Notes under the pieces: model-generated | Database searches by the model: none | Seen by the model: only the letters and a program-made list of their open reading frames with translations | What the model was told of the DNA's origin: nothing | Shown here: piece by piece, positions 33,901-44,121 of the stretch | How the letters are laid out: the number at the start of each line of letters is the position of its first letter | How positions within the stretch are numbered: the stretch's first letter is position 1 | Assembly: GCA_963772825.1 (NCBI GenBank) | Contig: CAVYYX010000006.1 | Span: 310,001-374,000, forward strand | Source of the DNA: Desertimonas sp963772825 | GTDB lineage: Bacteria; Actinomycetota; Acidimicrobiia; Acidimicrobiales; Ilumatobacteraceae | Reading direction: 5' to 3' | DNA length: 64,000 bases | Position numbers and translations under genes: made by a program

Positions 33901-35871
33901 GCGGGTGTCCTCCCCCATTTCTGGTCGCGATCCGCCCGGTGGAACCGCGCAACTACGGAATCGTAGACGACAACAACCAAAGCCGGCGGAAATCCGGCGT
34001 CAGGACGCGCGGTGCCGTCGAAGTAGCGCTGGGCGAGTGCCCACGCCTCGCGACCGCAGGCCGAGCCGATCCGGCGACCCGCGAAGTCGTCGGCCGAGAT
34101 GTGGATGCCCATGTACAGCCGGGACAGTCCCGCCTGGTCGGCGGCATCGAAGTACGTGGCCCATTGCAGCGTGGTGTCCTCGGTCGGGCCTTCCTCGTGG
34201 AGCAGTTCACCACGGGGCAGCGTGAACTCGCCGAGCCCGCCGGGGAAGTAGGGATCGCCCGTGACCGCCGCCATCACTTCGGCGGCGGCCCGGCTGAACG
34301 TGCTGTGCCCGGACACGAACCCGGGAAATGCCGGTGTGACGAATGTCGATCGCTGGTAGGGCACCCAGTCGATGGCCAGGATCCAGCCGACACCGCTCGT
34401 CTCGTTCTCGGGATCGGCGGGGAAGCCACGCCAGGCCCGCACGGCGATCTCGCCAACATGGTCGGCGAAATCCTCGTGGCGCTCGCCAGGTGCACTCGAC
34501 TCGGCGGTGATCACCTCGATCAGGTCGTCGACGAGTGGGAGCCCCTGCGGGTCGTACGACGCTCCGTCCGGATCGCTGGACTGCCCCATTCCACCCATGT
34601 AACGGACCATCGAGATCGGCCGCACCGAGTCGTAGAAGCCCTTCAGCCCCCAAGCGGCCACCGCGGCGTCGTGGACGGCACCGTTGAGCGCGAAATACAT
34701 CTTGACGTCCCATTCGAGGGCGTCGACCTCGGGGCCGAGCCCACCGACGCGGCGTTCGAAGCCGGCTGAGTCGGTGACCTCGTTGGCGATCACGTTCCAG
34801 TGGCCCGGCGGCGTCTCCGACTTCGGTCCGTCGGCCCAGAACTCGGCAAGGGTCCGTGCGTAGTTGGCCCGGAGCACCACGTTCGTCGGGTAGGGCTCGC
34901 CCGTTGCCGGGTTGACGTCGTGGCCGTCGCCGTCGTTGCTCCCCAACGGGTTGTCACCGAGGGCACCCGGTCCGATGTCGATCTCGACGCCATCCGTCGG
35001 ATCGAGTTGGCTGCCGAGACGGAGCACCTCGACCGCCGCCTGTTTGAACGCGTCGTCACTCGCCGGGTCGCCGAGAAGTGGTGGCGGTCCGGGATCGATC
35101 GGCACACCCTCGGGCGACGGCGGCATTGCGAAGGAGGTGACGTGCCCCCAGTGCGGCCCGATGATGTTCTGCACGCTGCCGGGGATCGGCAGCCCGTTCT
35201 GGGAAAGCTGCTCCTCGAGGGCCAGGGGTTGCCAACGGTTCGGGTCGCGCATCACCGTGCCCGGATCGCTGACGAGCATCGGGTCGTTGGCCGGGGTGTA
35301 GCTGCTGTCGACGTACCGCTCGTTCTCGAGGGATCCGTCGTCACCACCGGCTTCGATGACCGTGGCAGCGATGCGGTTGCCGAGGGCGGCCGGCGAGTCT
35401 CCCTCGGTCGCCTCGAAGTCGGTCCGGTAGCACAGCGACGCCATCACGGCGTCGAGCTGCTCGGCCGTGACGGGAAGGTCCGAGACCGTGCCGTAGCGCC
35501 AGAGCAGGAGCCTGATAGACGGCGTAGCTGATCGCCGCCTCCCGCGCCGCGGCGACGTCGTCGGTGTCGAGTTTCTCGGTGACGAGGTAGCCATCGGCCG
35601 TCGGGTCGTAGGCGGCCCAGGCATCCCACATCGCTACCGAGGTGTGGAACAGGTTGCGGGCGTGGACCGTCGGGGCCGGGACGACCTGGCGGATCAGCTC
35701 GAGCAGCGTGTCGTCCCACACTCGGGCCACCGATCGCCCACCGAGGTCGGCCGGCTCGCAACCGGCGACCTCGTACTCCTGCTCGCTCGCGGCGTCGACA
35801 GGCACGGCGACGCCGATCAGTCCGACGACGAGGGCGGCGATGCCGCAACTCGTCGATCGAGTCCGCCTCAC
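33867..35871 (-). pseudogene. Vanadium-dependent haloperoxidase-like PAP2 protein, one frameshift
   Basis: Secreted acid-phosphatase/vanadium-haloperoxidase fold. The GTG at 35871 follows GGAAGGAC and opens a signal peptide (CGIAALVVGLIGVAVPVDA). One extra base near 35510 separates the N-terminal ~120 residues from the rest. The vanadate/phosphate-binding residues are present in order: LKGFYDSVRP (Lys and Arg), FVSGHSTFSRAA (Ser-Gly-His) and SRLYMGIHISADDFAGR (Arg and His). Corrected length is about 665 residues. The last ~30 residues overlap the start of the xylose-binding gene and may reflect another frame error. It is divergent from a CRTAC1/ASPIC protein 69 bp away. Confidence 0.82.
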
Positions 35872-35940
35872 GTCCTTCCAACCCCCGTTCCAGCGTCGCG
35901 GATCGTAGAACCAACGTGGCGGTGTGGTTCAATCCGAGCG

Positions 35941-37554
35941 ATGGGCGGACTTGGCTACGGCACCATCGCAGTCGCCCTCGCAGTTGCCGTACCAATCGCG
36001 GGAGGCGACGAGCCGACCGCTCCCGTGGCAGTCGCCGCCCCGCACTTCGTCGAGGAGCCGGGGGTCATCGACCACCAGTATTCGGGTGACTTCCACTACT
36101 TCGTCGGCGGCGGTGTGGCCGCGTTCGACTGCGACGGCGACGGGCGCAGCGAGTTGTACTTCGCCGGCGGCAGCGAGCCGGCGGCGCTGTACCGCAACGG
36201 CAGCGAGCGGGGCGGCGCCTTGCGGCTCACCGTCGTGCCGTCGCCCATCACCGACCTGACCGCGGTCACCGGCGCCTACCCGCTCGCCATTGACGACGAC
36301 GAACACGTCGACCTCGTAGTGCTACGCGTTGGCGAGGATGTGATCCTGCGCGGGCTCGGCGAATGTCGCTTCGAGCGCGCCAACGAAGCGCTCGCCCTCG
36401 ACGGTGGCAACACATGGACAGTCGCCTTCAGTGCCACCTGGGAAGGCGCCAACGAGCTGCCCACGTTGGCGTTCGGCGACTACCTCGAATCCGACCGGGA
36501 GGGTTGCGAGGACAGCCGGCTGGTGCGGCCCGAGGGCGACACGGGCGTGTACTCGCCGGCGGTCGCCCTCTCACCCGGCTACTGCACCCTGTCGGTGCTG
36601 TTCAGCGACTGGAACCGGTCGGGCCAACGCGACCTGCGGATGACCAACGACCGCCACTACTACCGCGACGGCACCGATCAGCTGTGGCGGTTCGATCCCG
36701 GCGAGACGCCCCGGCCATATACCGAGGCCGAGGGCTGGCGACGGATGCAGCTCTGGGGGATGGGCATCGCCAGTGCCGACATCACGGGCGACGGCTATCC
36801 CGAGGTGTATCTGACGAGCCAGGGCGACAACAAGCTGCAGACGCTCGCCGACGGACCTGCTCAGCCGACGTTCGAGGACATCGCCTTGCAACGAGGGGCC
36901 ACCGCCCACCGGCCCTATACCGGCGGCGACGTTCTCCCGTCCACGGCGTGGCACGCCGAGTTTGCCGACGTCAACAACGACGGGTTCCTCGATCTCTTCG
37001 TCGCCAAAGGCAACGTCGAGGCACAGCCGGAGTACGCGATGCGAGACCCCAACAACCTGCTCCTCGGCCAGGCCGACGGCACGTTCGTGGAGGGGGCCGA
37101 GGAGGCAGGCATCGTCGACTACAAACGGGCGCGCGGCGGCGCCCTCGTCGATCTCAACCTCGACGGGATGCTCGACCTCGTCGTCGTCAATCGCGCCGAG
37201 CCGGTCACCCTGTGGCGCAACGTCGGCTCCGGTGACGGCGACAACCCCGCGCCAATGGGAAACTGGGCCGCCGTTCGGCTGCGTCAGCCAGCACCGAACG
37301 TCGACGCGATCGGCGCGTGGCTGGAGGTGCGCGTCGGTGACCGCACAGCCGTCCGCGAGGTCACGGCCGGCGGCGGTCATGCCGGTGGCCAGATCGGCTG
37401 GCTGCACTTCGGCCTCGGACAAGCGGATGCCGCACAGGTGCGAGTGCAGTGGCCCGACGGTGAGGTCGGACCATGGATGGCGGTGGCGAGTGGTGAGTTG
37501 GCGATCTTGGACCGTGGTGCCGCGAAGCCGACGCAGTGGCAACGGGAGGAGTGA
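35941..37554 (+). CDS. CRTAC1-like secreted protein with FG-GAP repeats and ASPIC/UnbV domain
   Basis: A 537-residue exported protein. Signal peptide at residues 1-25 (TIAVALAVAVPIAGG). FG-GAP/VCBS calcium-binding blades follow: DCDGDGRSELYFAGG, DITGDGYPEVYLTSQGD, DVNNDGFLDLFVAKGN, DLNLDGMLDLVVVN. The C-terminal ASPIC/UnbV domain includes AIGAWLEVRVGD and VQWPDGEVGPW. Such proteins form beta-propellers of unknown function and are often encoded beside haloperoxidases, as here. An M24 peptidase gene starts 3 bp after its stop. Confidence 0.88.
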   Translation: MGGLGYGTIAVALAVAVPIAGGDEPTAPVAVAAPHFVEEPGVIDHQYSGDFHYFVGGGVAAFDCDGDGRSELYFAGGSEPAALYRNGSERGGALRLTVVPSPITDLTAVTGAYPLAIDDDEHVDLVVLRVGEDVILRGLGECRFERANEALALDGGNTWTVAFSATWEGANELPTLAFGDYLESDREGCEDSRLVRPEGDTGVYSPAVALSPGYCTLSVLFSDWNRSGQRDLRMTNDRHYYRDGTDQLWRFDPGETPRPYTEAEGWRRMQLWGMGIASADITGDGYPEVYLTSQGDNKLQTLADGPAQPTFEDIALQRGATAHRPYTGGDVLPSTAWHAEFADVNNDGFLDLFVAKGNVEAQPEYAMRDPNNLLLGQADGTFVEGAEEAGIVDYKRARGGALVDLNLDGMLDLVVVNRAEPVTLWRNVGSGDGDNPAPMGNWAAVRLRQPAPNVDAIGAWLEVRVGDRTAVREVTAGGGHAGGQIGWLHFGLGQADAAQVRVQWPDGEVGPWMAVASGELAILDRGAAKPTQWQREE

Positions 37555-37556
37555 GG

Positions 37557-38948
37557 ATGAGGACGACCGCGACGAGGAAGGCGAGGCTCGCCGACGTCGA
37601 GCTGCCCGAGTTCGGGATGCCCGCCGAGGAACCGCTGCTCCCAGCATCGATCTATGGAGAACGGCTGCAACGGCTGCGCGCCCGGATGGAGGTGCGGGGT
37701 TACGACCAACTCGTCGTGTGGGCCGACCGCGAGCACAGCGCCAACATCGCCTATCTCACCGGGTTCGACCCACGGTTCGAGGACGCCGTGCTGGTCGTCG
37801 CGCCGACTGGTGATCCGGCAGTGCTCGTCGGCAACGAGAACTTCGCCACCGCCGAGGCGGCTCCGCTGCCGGTGCGGTGCGTTCGCTTCCAGGAACTCAG
37901 CCTGCCTGGTCAGCCCCGTGACGCGTCGCTGCCGCTGGCGACGATCCTGGCCGCCGAGGGGGTCGGGCCGGCGAGCCACGTCGGCGTCGTCGGGTGGAAG
38001 ACGTACGGCAACCGGCAGATTCTCGACGTACCGTCGTATCTGGCAGACGAGCTGCGCTCGATCGTCGGACCGAGCGGTGTCGTGGAGAACGCGACCGACC
38101 TGTTGATCGACGCGTCCGACGGGCTGCGCGTCGTCAACGAGGTCGAGCAACTCGCCGCCTTCGAGTGGGCGGCGTGCCAGACATCTGCCGGGGTGCGCAA
38201 CCTGATTGCCGGGCTGCAGCCGGGGATGACCGAACGGGAGGCGGTTCGACTGCTCGATTGGAACGGCGCCCCGTTGTCCTGCCACCTGATGCTGACGGCC
38301 GGTCCGCGTGCTCGGTTCGGGCTGTTGAGCCCGGGCGATCGCCGGATCGAACGGGGCGACCCGCTGACGACCGCGTTCGGGATCTGGGGGGCGCTCAACT
38401 GCCGAGCGGGTTTCGTCGTCGAGGACTCGTCGCAGTTGCCAGTCGGTATCGAGGATTACGTCGATCGCCTCGTTGTTCCGTACTTCACCGCCGTGACCGA
38501 GTGGTACGAAGCCGTACACGTCGGACAGGTGGGAGGCGAGCTGCAGGCAATCGTCGACCGCCACCTCGGCGATCCGTTCTTCGGCATCTTCCTCAATCCC
38601 GGGCACCAACTCCACCTCGACGAATGGGTCAACTCACCGGTCTTTCCGGGATCGTCGATCGAGCTGAAGTCGGGCATGACACTGCAATGCGACATCATCC
38701 CGGCGACCGGCACGGACTACTTCACGACGAACATCGAGGACGGGCTGGCGCTGGCGGATCAGTCTCTGCGTGCCGAGTTCGCTCACGCCTACCCGGAGGC
38801 CTGGACACGGATCAAAGCCCGGCGCTCATTCATGATCGAAACGCTCGGCATCGATCTACACCCGGATGTGCTGCCGTTCTCCAACCTCGCCGGGTACCTG
38901 CCACCCTTCCTCCTCCGTCGCGACCGAGCGATGACAGCGGCCGCTTGA
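37557..38948 (+). CDS. M24 'pita-bread' family protein (Xaa-Pro peptidase/creatinase-like)
   Basis: A 463-residue two-domain protein. An N-terminal creatinase-type domain (VWADREHSANIAYLTGFDPR, residues ~45-65) precedes a C-terminal pita-bread domain. Of the five metal ligands of M24 aminopeptidases I can place the His (NPGHQLHLDEW) and the last Glu (NIEDGLAL), but the first Asp pair is missing (TTAFGIWGALNCRAGF) and the fourth Glu is Asp (LQCDIIP). A metal-free creatinase-like hydrolase or non-peptidase role is therefore possible. GGGAGGAGTGAGG precedes the ATG. Co-directional with the CRTAC1 gene. Confidence 0.82.
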   Translation: MRTTATRKARLADVELPEFGMPAEEPLLPASIYGERLQRLRARMEVRGYDQLVVWADREHSANIAYLTGFDPRFEDAVLVVAPTGDPAVLVGNENFATAEAAPLPVRCVRFQELSLPGQPRDASLPLATILAAEGVGPASHVGVVGWKTYGNRQILDVPSYLADELRSIVGPSGVVENATDLLIDASDGLRVVNEVEQLAAFEWAACQTSAGVRNLIAGLQPGMTEREAVRLLDWNGAPLSCHLMLTAGPRARFGLLSPGDRRIERGDPLTTAFGIWGALNCRAGFVVEDSSQLPVGIEDYVDRLVVPYFTAVTEWYEAVHVGQVGGELQAIVDRHLGDPFFGIFLNPGHQLHLDEWVNSPVFPGSSIELKSGMTLQCDIIPATGTDYFTTNIEDGLALADQSLRAEFAHAYPEAWTRIKARRSFMIETLGIDLHPDVLPFSNLAGYLPPFLLRRDRAMTAAA

Positions 38949-38954
38949 CCGCTT

Positions 38955-38997
38955 TGTGTCAGCGAACACGACCTCGGCGGTCGTGTTCGCTGACACA
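38955..38997. terminator. Perfect 19-bp hairpin, bidirectional terminator
   Basis: Arms 38955-38973 and 38979-38997 are exact reverse complements (TGTGTCAGCG... / ...CGCTGACACA) with a 5-nt loop TCGGC. It lies between the convergent M24 gene (ends 38948) and rhamnose-binding gene (ends 39010), so it can stop transcription from both sides. Confidence 0.85.
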
Positions 38998-39009
38998 GAA
39001 GTGGTTGCG

Positions 39010-40274
39010 TCAGCCGCCGGCGGTGGTGGCCGGTGCCGCTTCGGCAGCGGCCGTCGTGGCCGGTGCCTCTTCTGCAGCCGCCGTCGTGCCGGCGCTGCCC
39101 GCAGCGCTCGTGGCCGGTGGCCGCGCGGCTCGCCGATGTTGTCGGCGTTGTAGACGGAGAACGGGCCCATCAGCACGCGCAGACCGGCGTCGCGGGTCGG
39201 GTCGTCCTCGATGGTGTAGGTGCCCATCCGGCCGGCGTTGAACGTCGCGCCCTTCGGCGGCTTCGATCTGGCCGGTGGCGAGCCCGTAGGTCACGTAGTA
39301 GGTGAGATAGCCGAGGTCGACGAAGCTCCACAGGGCGAACTCCGGTGCGCAACCGCTCTCGGTGAACTCACGCATCTCGTCGGGCAGCCCGAGCCCGGAC
39401 ACCTTGACCTGGTCGCACAGTCCCTCGTCCTGCATCGCCTTGGCGGCGGCGGCGATGCCCACCGTCGTCGGGGCCATGATCAGTTCGAGGTCCGGGTACT
39501 GGTCGACGAGCGACAGGGCCTGGTTGTAGGACTCCTCCGACTCGTCGTTGCCGTAGACGGTGTCGACGACCTCGATGTTCGAGTAGTCCTCGCCCTCGAG
39601 CACCACTTCGAAGGCCTCGATCCAGGCGTTCTGGTTCGCGGCGTCCGGGCGACGCCGACAGGATGGCCAGCTGGCCGCCGTCGTCACCGAGGATCGAGCG
39701 AGCCATGTCGGCCATCACCTGGCCGGTCTCGTCGAAGTCGACCTGGGCGACGAAGACGCTTCGCCCTTCGGCCGACGGGATCGGCGAGTCCCACGACACG
39801 ACGACTCCACCGGTCTCGACGACCGACTGCACCGCCGGGTCGATCTGGTCACCGGCGTTGTTCGAGATCATGACGGCATCGACGACCCTGTGTGGCCGCG
39901 TTGGTCATGATCTCGATCTGACCGGCGACGCTGTTGTCGGCCGTCGGGCCGAGGAACTCGGCAGGGGTCGCGCCCAGTTCTGCGGCGGCCTCCTGGGCGC
40001 CCTCGTTGGCCTGATCGAACACCGCGATGCCGGTGAACTTGGGCAGGAGCACCGAGTTGAACTCGAGACCGGTCTCGAACTCGACGGCCTCACCGGCCGG
40101 TGCTGCCGATCCCGCCGGCTCGGTGCCTCGGCCAGTCGCGGCTCTGTGCCCATCGGCTCGGAACCGGCTGGTGCCTGCTCGGTGCCGGGCACCGTGGTGG
40201 CTCCGAGGCGAGGCCGCCACCGGCGGCCAGAGCCACCGCGGCGAGCATCGCACCGAATTTGTGTTTTTGCGCAT
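39010..40274 (-). pseudogene. rhaS: Rhamnose-type ABC transporter solute-binding protein, frameshifts
   Basis: RhaS-like binding protein of the CUT2 class. The ATG at 40274 has GGAGGACTC immediately upstream. Pieces in different frames: LPKFTGIAVFDQANEGAQEA, FLGPTADNSVAGQIEIMTNA, DAVMISNNAGDQIDPAVQ, QVDFDETGQVMADMARSIL, then EVVDTVYGNDESEESYNQAL and VKVSGLGLPDEMREFTESG. Shifts lie near 40250, 40220, 40130, 39880, 39645, 39245 and 39125. The C-terminal tail is Ala/Thr-rich (TTAAAEEAPATTAAA). The expected lipobox region is disrupted by an indel. It is the last gene of the transporter unit. Confidence 0.78.
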
Positions 40275-40284
40275 GAGTCCTCCT

Positions 40285-41360
40285 TCAGGACGTTGGTGGC
40301 GGTGTTCCGCCGTTGCTTGGGAGATCACGAGGCTGAGCCGACTCGTCGAGGCGGGCAGGTCGAGGTCGCGCGCCGGTCGGGGCCGAGCGGTCCCAGCGGC
40401 GGCGCAGGCTGTCGATGGCATTGCGAGCGAGCACCGAGGTGATCAGGATCACGCCGACGACACCGGTCTGCGTATTGGCCTCGACGTTGGCCAAGCCGAG
40501 CCCGTTGCGCAGGTTGAGCACGATGAGCACGGCGAGGCCGACGCCGGTCATCGTCCCGGCGCCGCCGAAGATGCTCACGCCGCCGAGCAGCACCATCGTG
40601 ATGATGTCGAGCTCGAATCCGCTGGCCATGTCGCCGCGCACCGATCCGAGCCTGGCGGCATAGAGCACGCCGGCCACGGCGGCGACGGTGCCCGAGGCGA
40701 CGAACAGACCGAGCTTGAGGCGCCCCACGTTGAGCGCCGAGTAGCGAGCGACGTCGGCGTTGTCGCCGATGACGTACACCCTCCGGCCCAACGCGGTGCG
40801 GGCCAGCACGACGCCGCCGACCACGATGCCGACGAGGAACAGCAACGACGCTGAACGGCAACGGACCGAGCCACGAGTCCTGGCCGAGCTCCTCGAACCA
40901 CGACGGGAAGCCGCCGTACGAGCGGTCCTCGACGAACACCCGGGCGAGGCCGCGCAGGCCGATCAGCCCGGCGAGAGTGACGACGAGCGACGGCAAGCCC
41001 GAGGCGGGCGATGCACCAACCCTGGACCAGCCCGGCGGCGCGCCGGCGGCGACGGCGATGACGATGGCGAGCCAGAACGGCACGGCGTCGCCGTCGTTGA
41101 GGACGGCCAGCACCGCCGCGCTCAGACCCATCACCGAGGCGACCGACAGATCGATCTCCCCGGCGATGATCACGAACGTCATCATCACGACGATGATCGA
41201 CCTTCTCGATCGACAACTCGAAGAGGTTGACGAAGTTGTCGATGTCGAGATAGTTCGTCGACTGCGTGACGTTGAACACGACGGTGCCGACGAAGATCAC
41301 AAGCAGCAGCGACTCCCACGGATTGCGGCGGACGAATTCGGCGACGACCGACCGGCTCAC
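40285..41360 (-). pseudogene. rhaQ: Rhamnose-type ABC transporter permease 2, frameshifts
   Basis: CUT2 permease of about 358 residues after joining. The GTG at 41360 follows GGGAGGTGCGAC and opens MSRSVVAEFVRRNPWESLLL. Then, in other frames, FVIIAGEIDLSVASVMGLSA, LPSLVVTLAGLIGLRGLA, and finally ALGRRVYVIGDNADVARYSA, VLLGGVSIFGGAGTMTG to the stop. Breaks near 41200, 41015 and 40855. The IDLSV and GGVSxFGGxGT motifs are those of ribose/rhamnose permeases. Confidence 0.8.
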
Positions 41361-42457
41361 GTCGCACCTCCCGTGGCACGACCGGCGGCCATCGTCGGTC
41401 GACGTCGTCCGCCGCGCTGGCGGTCGCCGCCGTGCCCATCGCGGGCATGATCGTGCGCCGGTGGACGAACCGCCGTGCCAATAACCCGTCGAGCACGACG
41501 GCGAGCAGGATCAGCAGCCCGAGCACGGCGTCACGGACGAACTCGCTGATCTGGGGCACCCGGACGATGCTCTGGTCGAGCAGCCCGATCAGCACGGCAC
41601 CGAAGAAGCTGCCGACGATCGTTCCCGGAGCCACCGAGCGTGCTGACCCCGCCGACGACCGCAGCGGCGATCGACTCCAGCTCGAGACCCTGTCCGGCGG
41701 ACACGGTGAGCGTGCCGAAGCGGGCGAGCACGAGGAACCCTCCGAGGCCGGCGAGCGCTCCACACGCCGTGAAGGCGGCGATCGTCGTGCGCCGCACCGG
41801 CAGGCCGGACTGCACGTGCGGCCTCCGGGTTGGAGCCGATCGCGTACAGGATCCGCCCAGCCCGGACGTCGGGCAAGGAGCAGCTGGAGGACGAGGATCA
41901 CCGACGATCGCTATCACGAACATCGTGCGGAACTCGTAGTCGCCGATGCTGAACACCGTCGATCGCGGGAGGTCAACGAGCCATTGCGGCAGCGAGCTGG
42001 CGGTGATCGTGCGTGCCTCGGCGTAGCTGATCAGCCACGTCCGATAGATCGCCAGCGTACCGAGCGTGACGATGATCGACGGGATCCGCCCGTAGGCGAC
42101 GAGGAGCGCCGTTGACCAGACCGAGCAGTGTCCCGATGGCCACGGCGAGCAGCACGGCGACGACCGGCGTTGTGCCGAGGTGGTCGCCGAGCACCTCGCC
42201 GGTGAGATAGCCGCTGACGCCGGCGATCGAGCCGACCGACAGATCGATGTTGCGGGTGATGATCACCAACGACTGCCCGGCCGCCACGCACGGCGGTCAC
42301 CGCGACGCCTCTGGGTCACCCGGTTGAAGAACCGCCCGGACATGTAGTTGTCGATGACCAGGCTGAACACGACGAGCGTCCCGATGATCAGGAGCAGGAG
42401 CATGATCTCCTTGATCCGCTCGGGTTTGACCCGCGTCGACGACACCGACCGCGTCAA
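41357..42457 (-). pseudogene. rhaP: Rhamnose-type ABC transporter permease 1, frameshifts
   Basis: Second CUT2 permease. Pieces: LLLLIIGTLVVFSLVIDNYM, AAGQSLVIITRNIDLSVGSI, VLLAVAIGTLLGLVNG, SIGDYEFRTMFVIAIV, RTTIAAFTACGALAGLGGFL, ESIAAAVVGGVSTLGGSG and APGTIVGSFFGAVLIGLLDQ. Breaks lie near 42290, 42110, 41900, 41820 and 41635. With the last frame restored the gene ends in a TGA at 41357-41359 that overlaps the GTG of permease 2 (GTGA). The true start is probably a little upstream of 42457 but is obscured by indels. Confidence 0.75.
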
Positions 42458-42533
42458 CTCTTTGGTCGCGGTGACGTCGTTAGTGGCGCCAAATCGACCA
42501 ATGACACTGAAGTTCCCCGAATGAGCGGTGGTC

Positions 42534-44024
42534 TCACGCTGCCACCGCCGCCGCCATGACCCGCTCGGGGTCGGCCTCGTCGTGGGTGAACACGCCGCGC
42601 ACGCGGCCCTCGCGCATCACGACGATGCGGTCGCTCATCGCCAGCACCTCGGGGAGGTCCGACGAGATGACGATGACGGCGACACCGTCGCGAGCGAGGT
42701 CATCGATGAGCTGGTGGACATCGGCCTTGGCACCGACGTCGATGCCGCGGGTCGGCTCGTCGAGGATCAGGATCCGCGGCGCCACGTTGAGCCACCTGGC
42801 GAGCATCGTCTTCTGCTGGTTGCCGCCGGACAGGTTGCCGACCGGCGTGCGGAGCGAAGCCGTACGAATGCTCAGGCGATCGCGGAAGCGCCCGGCGACC
42901 GCACTCCTCGGCGCGGCGATCGAGCAGACCGAACGGAGTGCGGTAGCTGTCGGATCGCCGGGAGCGTGATGTTCGAGGCCACGGACTGCGGCATCGACAG
43001 CCCGAGCCGCCGCCGATCCTCGGACAGGTAGGCGATGCCGAGGCGCATCGCGTCGCGCGGGTTGCGGATCTCGACCGGCGTGCCGTCGACCGAGATCGTG
43101 CCCCGCTCGGCCGGGGCGATTCCGAACAGGGCGAGTCCGACATCCGTCCGGCCGGCGCCGACGAGCCCGGCGAAGCCGACGACTTCGCCGGCGCGAACCT
43201 CGAAGTTCACGTCTTCGAACGTGCCGGAACGTCCGAGGCCTTCAACCCGCAAGACGGTGCTACCGCCGGATCGGCGGGTGCGCACGAAGAAGTCGTCGAT
43301 GTCCCGCCCGACCATCTCGCGGACGAGCAACTCGTGGTTGGTCTCGGTTGGTCAGTCGGGTGGAGATGTGCCGTCCGTCGCGGAACACGGTGATCCGGTC
43401 TGCGATGCGGAACACCTCGTCGAGGCGGTGGCTGATGAAGAGCACGGCAACACCGCGGTCACGCAGCCGGCTCACCTGGTCGAACAGCCGGTCGACCTCG
43501 TGGGCCGACAGCGACGCCGTCGGCTCGTCCATGATCAGCACGCGGGTGTCGAGGGAGATGGCCTTGGCGATCTCCACCGCCTGCTGAGCGGCGACCGCCA
43601 GCGTGTTGGCCGGAGCCCGCGAGTCGACGTCGATGTCGAGCGACCGGAGGATCTTGTCGGCCTCGTCGTACATCTTCCGCCAGCGGACGAGCTGACCGCG
43701 GTTGCGGTGGCCGATGAAGATGTTCTCGGCGACGCTGAGGTCCGGGAAGATCATCGGTTCCTGGTAGATGGCGACGATGCCCCGTGACTGGGCGTCGGCC
43801 GACGAGCTCATCACCGCCGGCTCCCCGTCGACGTGGATCTCCCCTTCGTCGGGTTGGTAGATCCCCGTCATCGTCTTGATGAGGGTCGACTTCCCTGCCC
43901 CGTTCTCGCCGACGAGGGCATGAACCTCGCCCGGCAACAGCGTGATCCCGGCGCCGTCGAGGGCACGCGTTGCGCCAAAACGCTTGTGGACGCCATCGAG
44001 CTGCATCACTGGCTGCATCGTCAT
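42534..44024 (-). pseudogene. rhaT: Rhamnose-type ABC transporter ATPase (two-domain, RbsA-like), frameshifts
   Basis: Two-domain sugar ATPase of about 497 residues. First domain: Walker A GENGAGKSTLIK, YQEPMIFPDLSVAENIF, Walker B VLIMDEPTASL and FISHRLDEVFRIADRI. A frameshift near 43345 leads to the inactive-type second Walker region GLVGAGRTDVGLALFG, then NLSGGNQQKTMLARWL and ILILDEPTRGIDVGAKADV; further shifts lie near 42950-42850. The ATG at 44024 is supplied by a dispersed repeat copy with GGGGAA six bases upstream. It heads the transporter unit, 98 bp after the DeoR gene. Confidence 0.82.
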
Positions 44025-44096
44025 TGCGTTCCCCGGCCACGCAGGCCGTTGTTGGCCGCTCCTCGGCTGGCGCCTCGTCGCTCGCATCGGTGCCGG
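44022..44096 (-). repeat. Dispersed repeat, copy providing the start region of the rhamnose ATPase
   Basis: About 90% like the copies at 1220. On the minus strand GGCCGGGGAACGCAATGACG gives both the GGGGAA tract and the ATG used by the ATPase gene. It lies between the DeoR-type regulator gene and the transporter. Confidence 0.88.
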
Positions 44097-44121
44097 AACA
44101 TCCGAACAGGAAAGTTCATGC

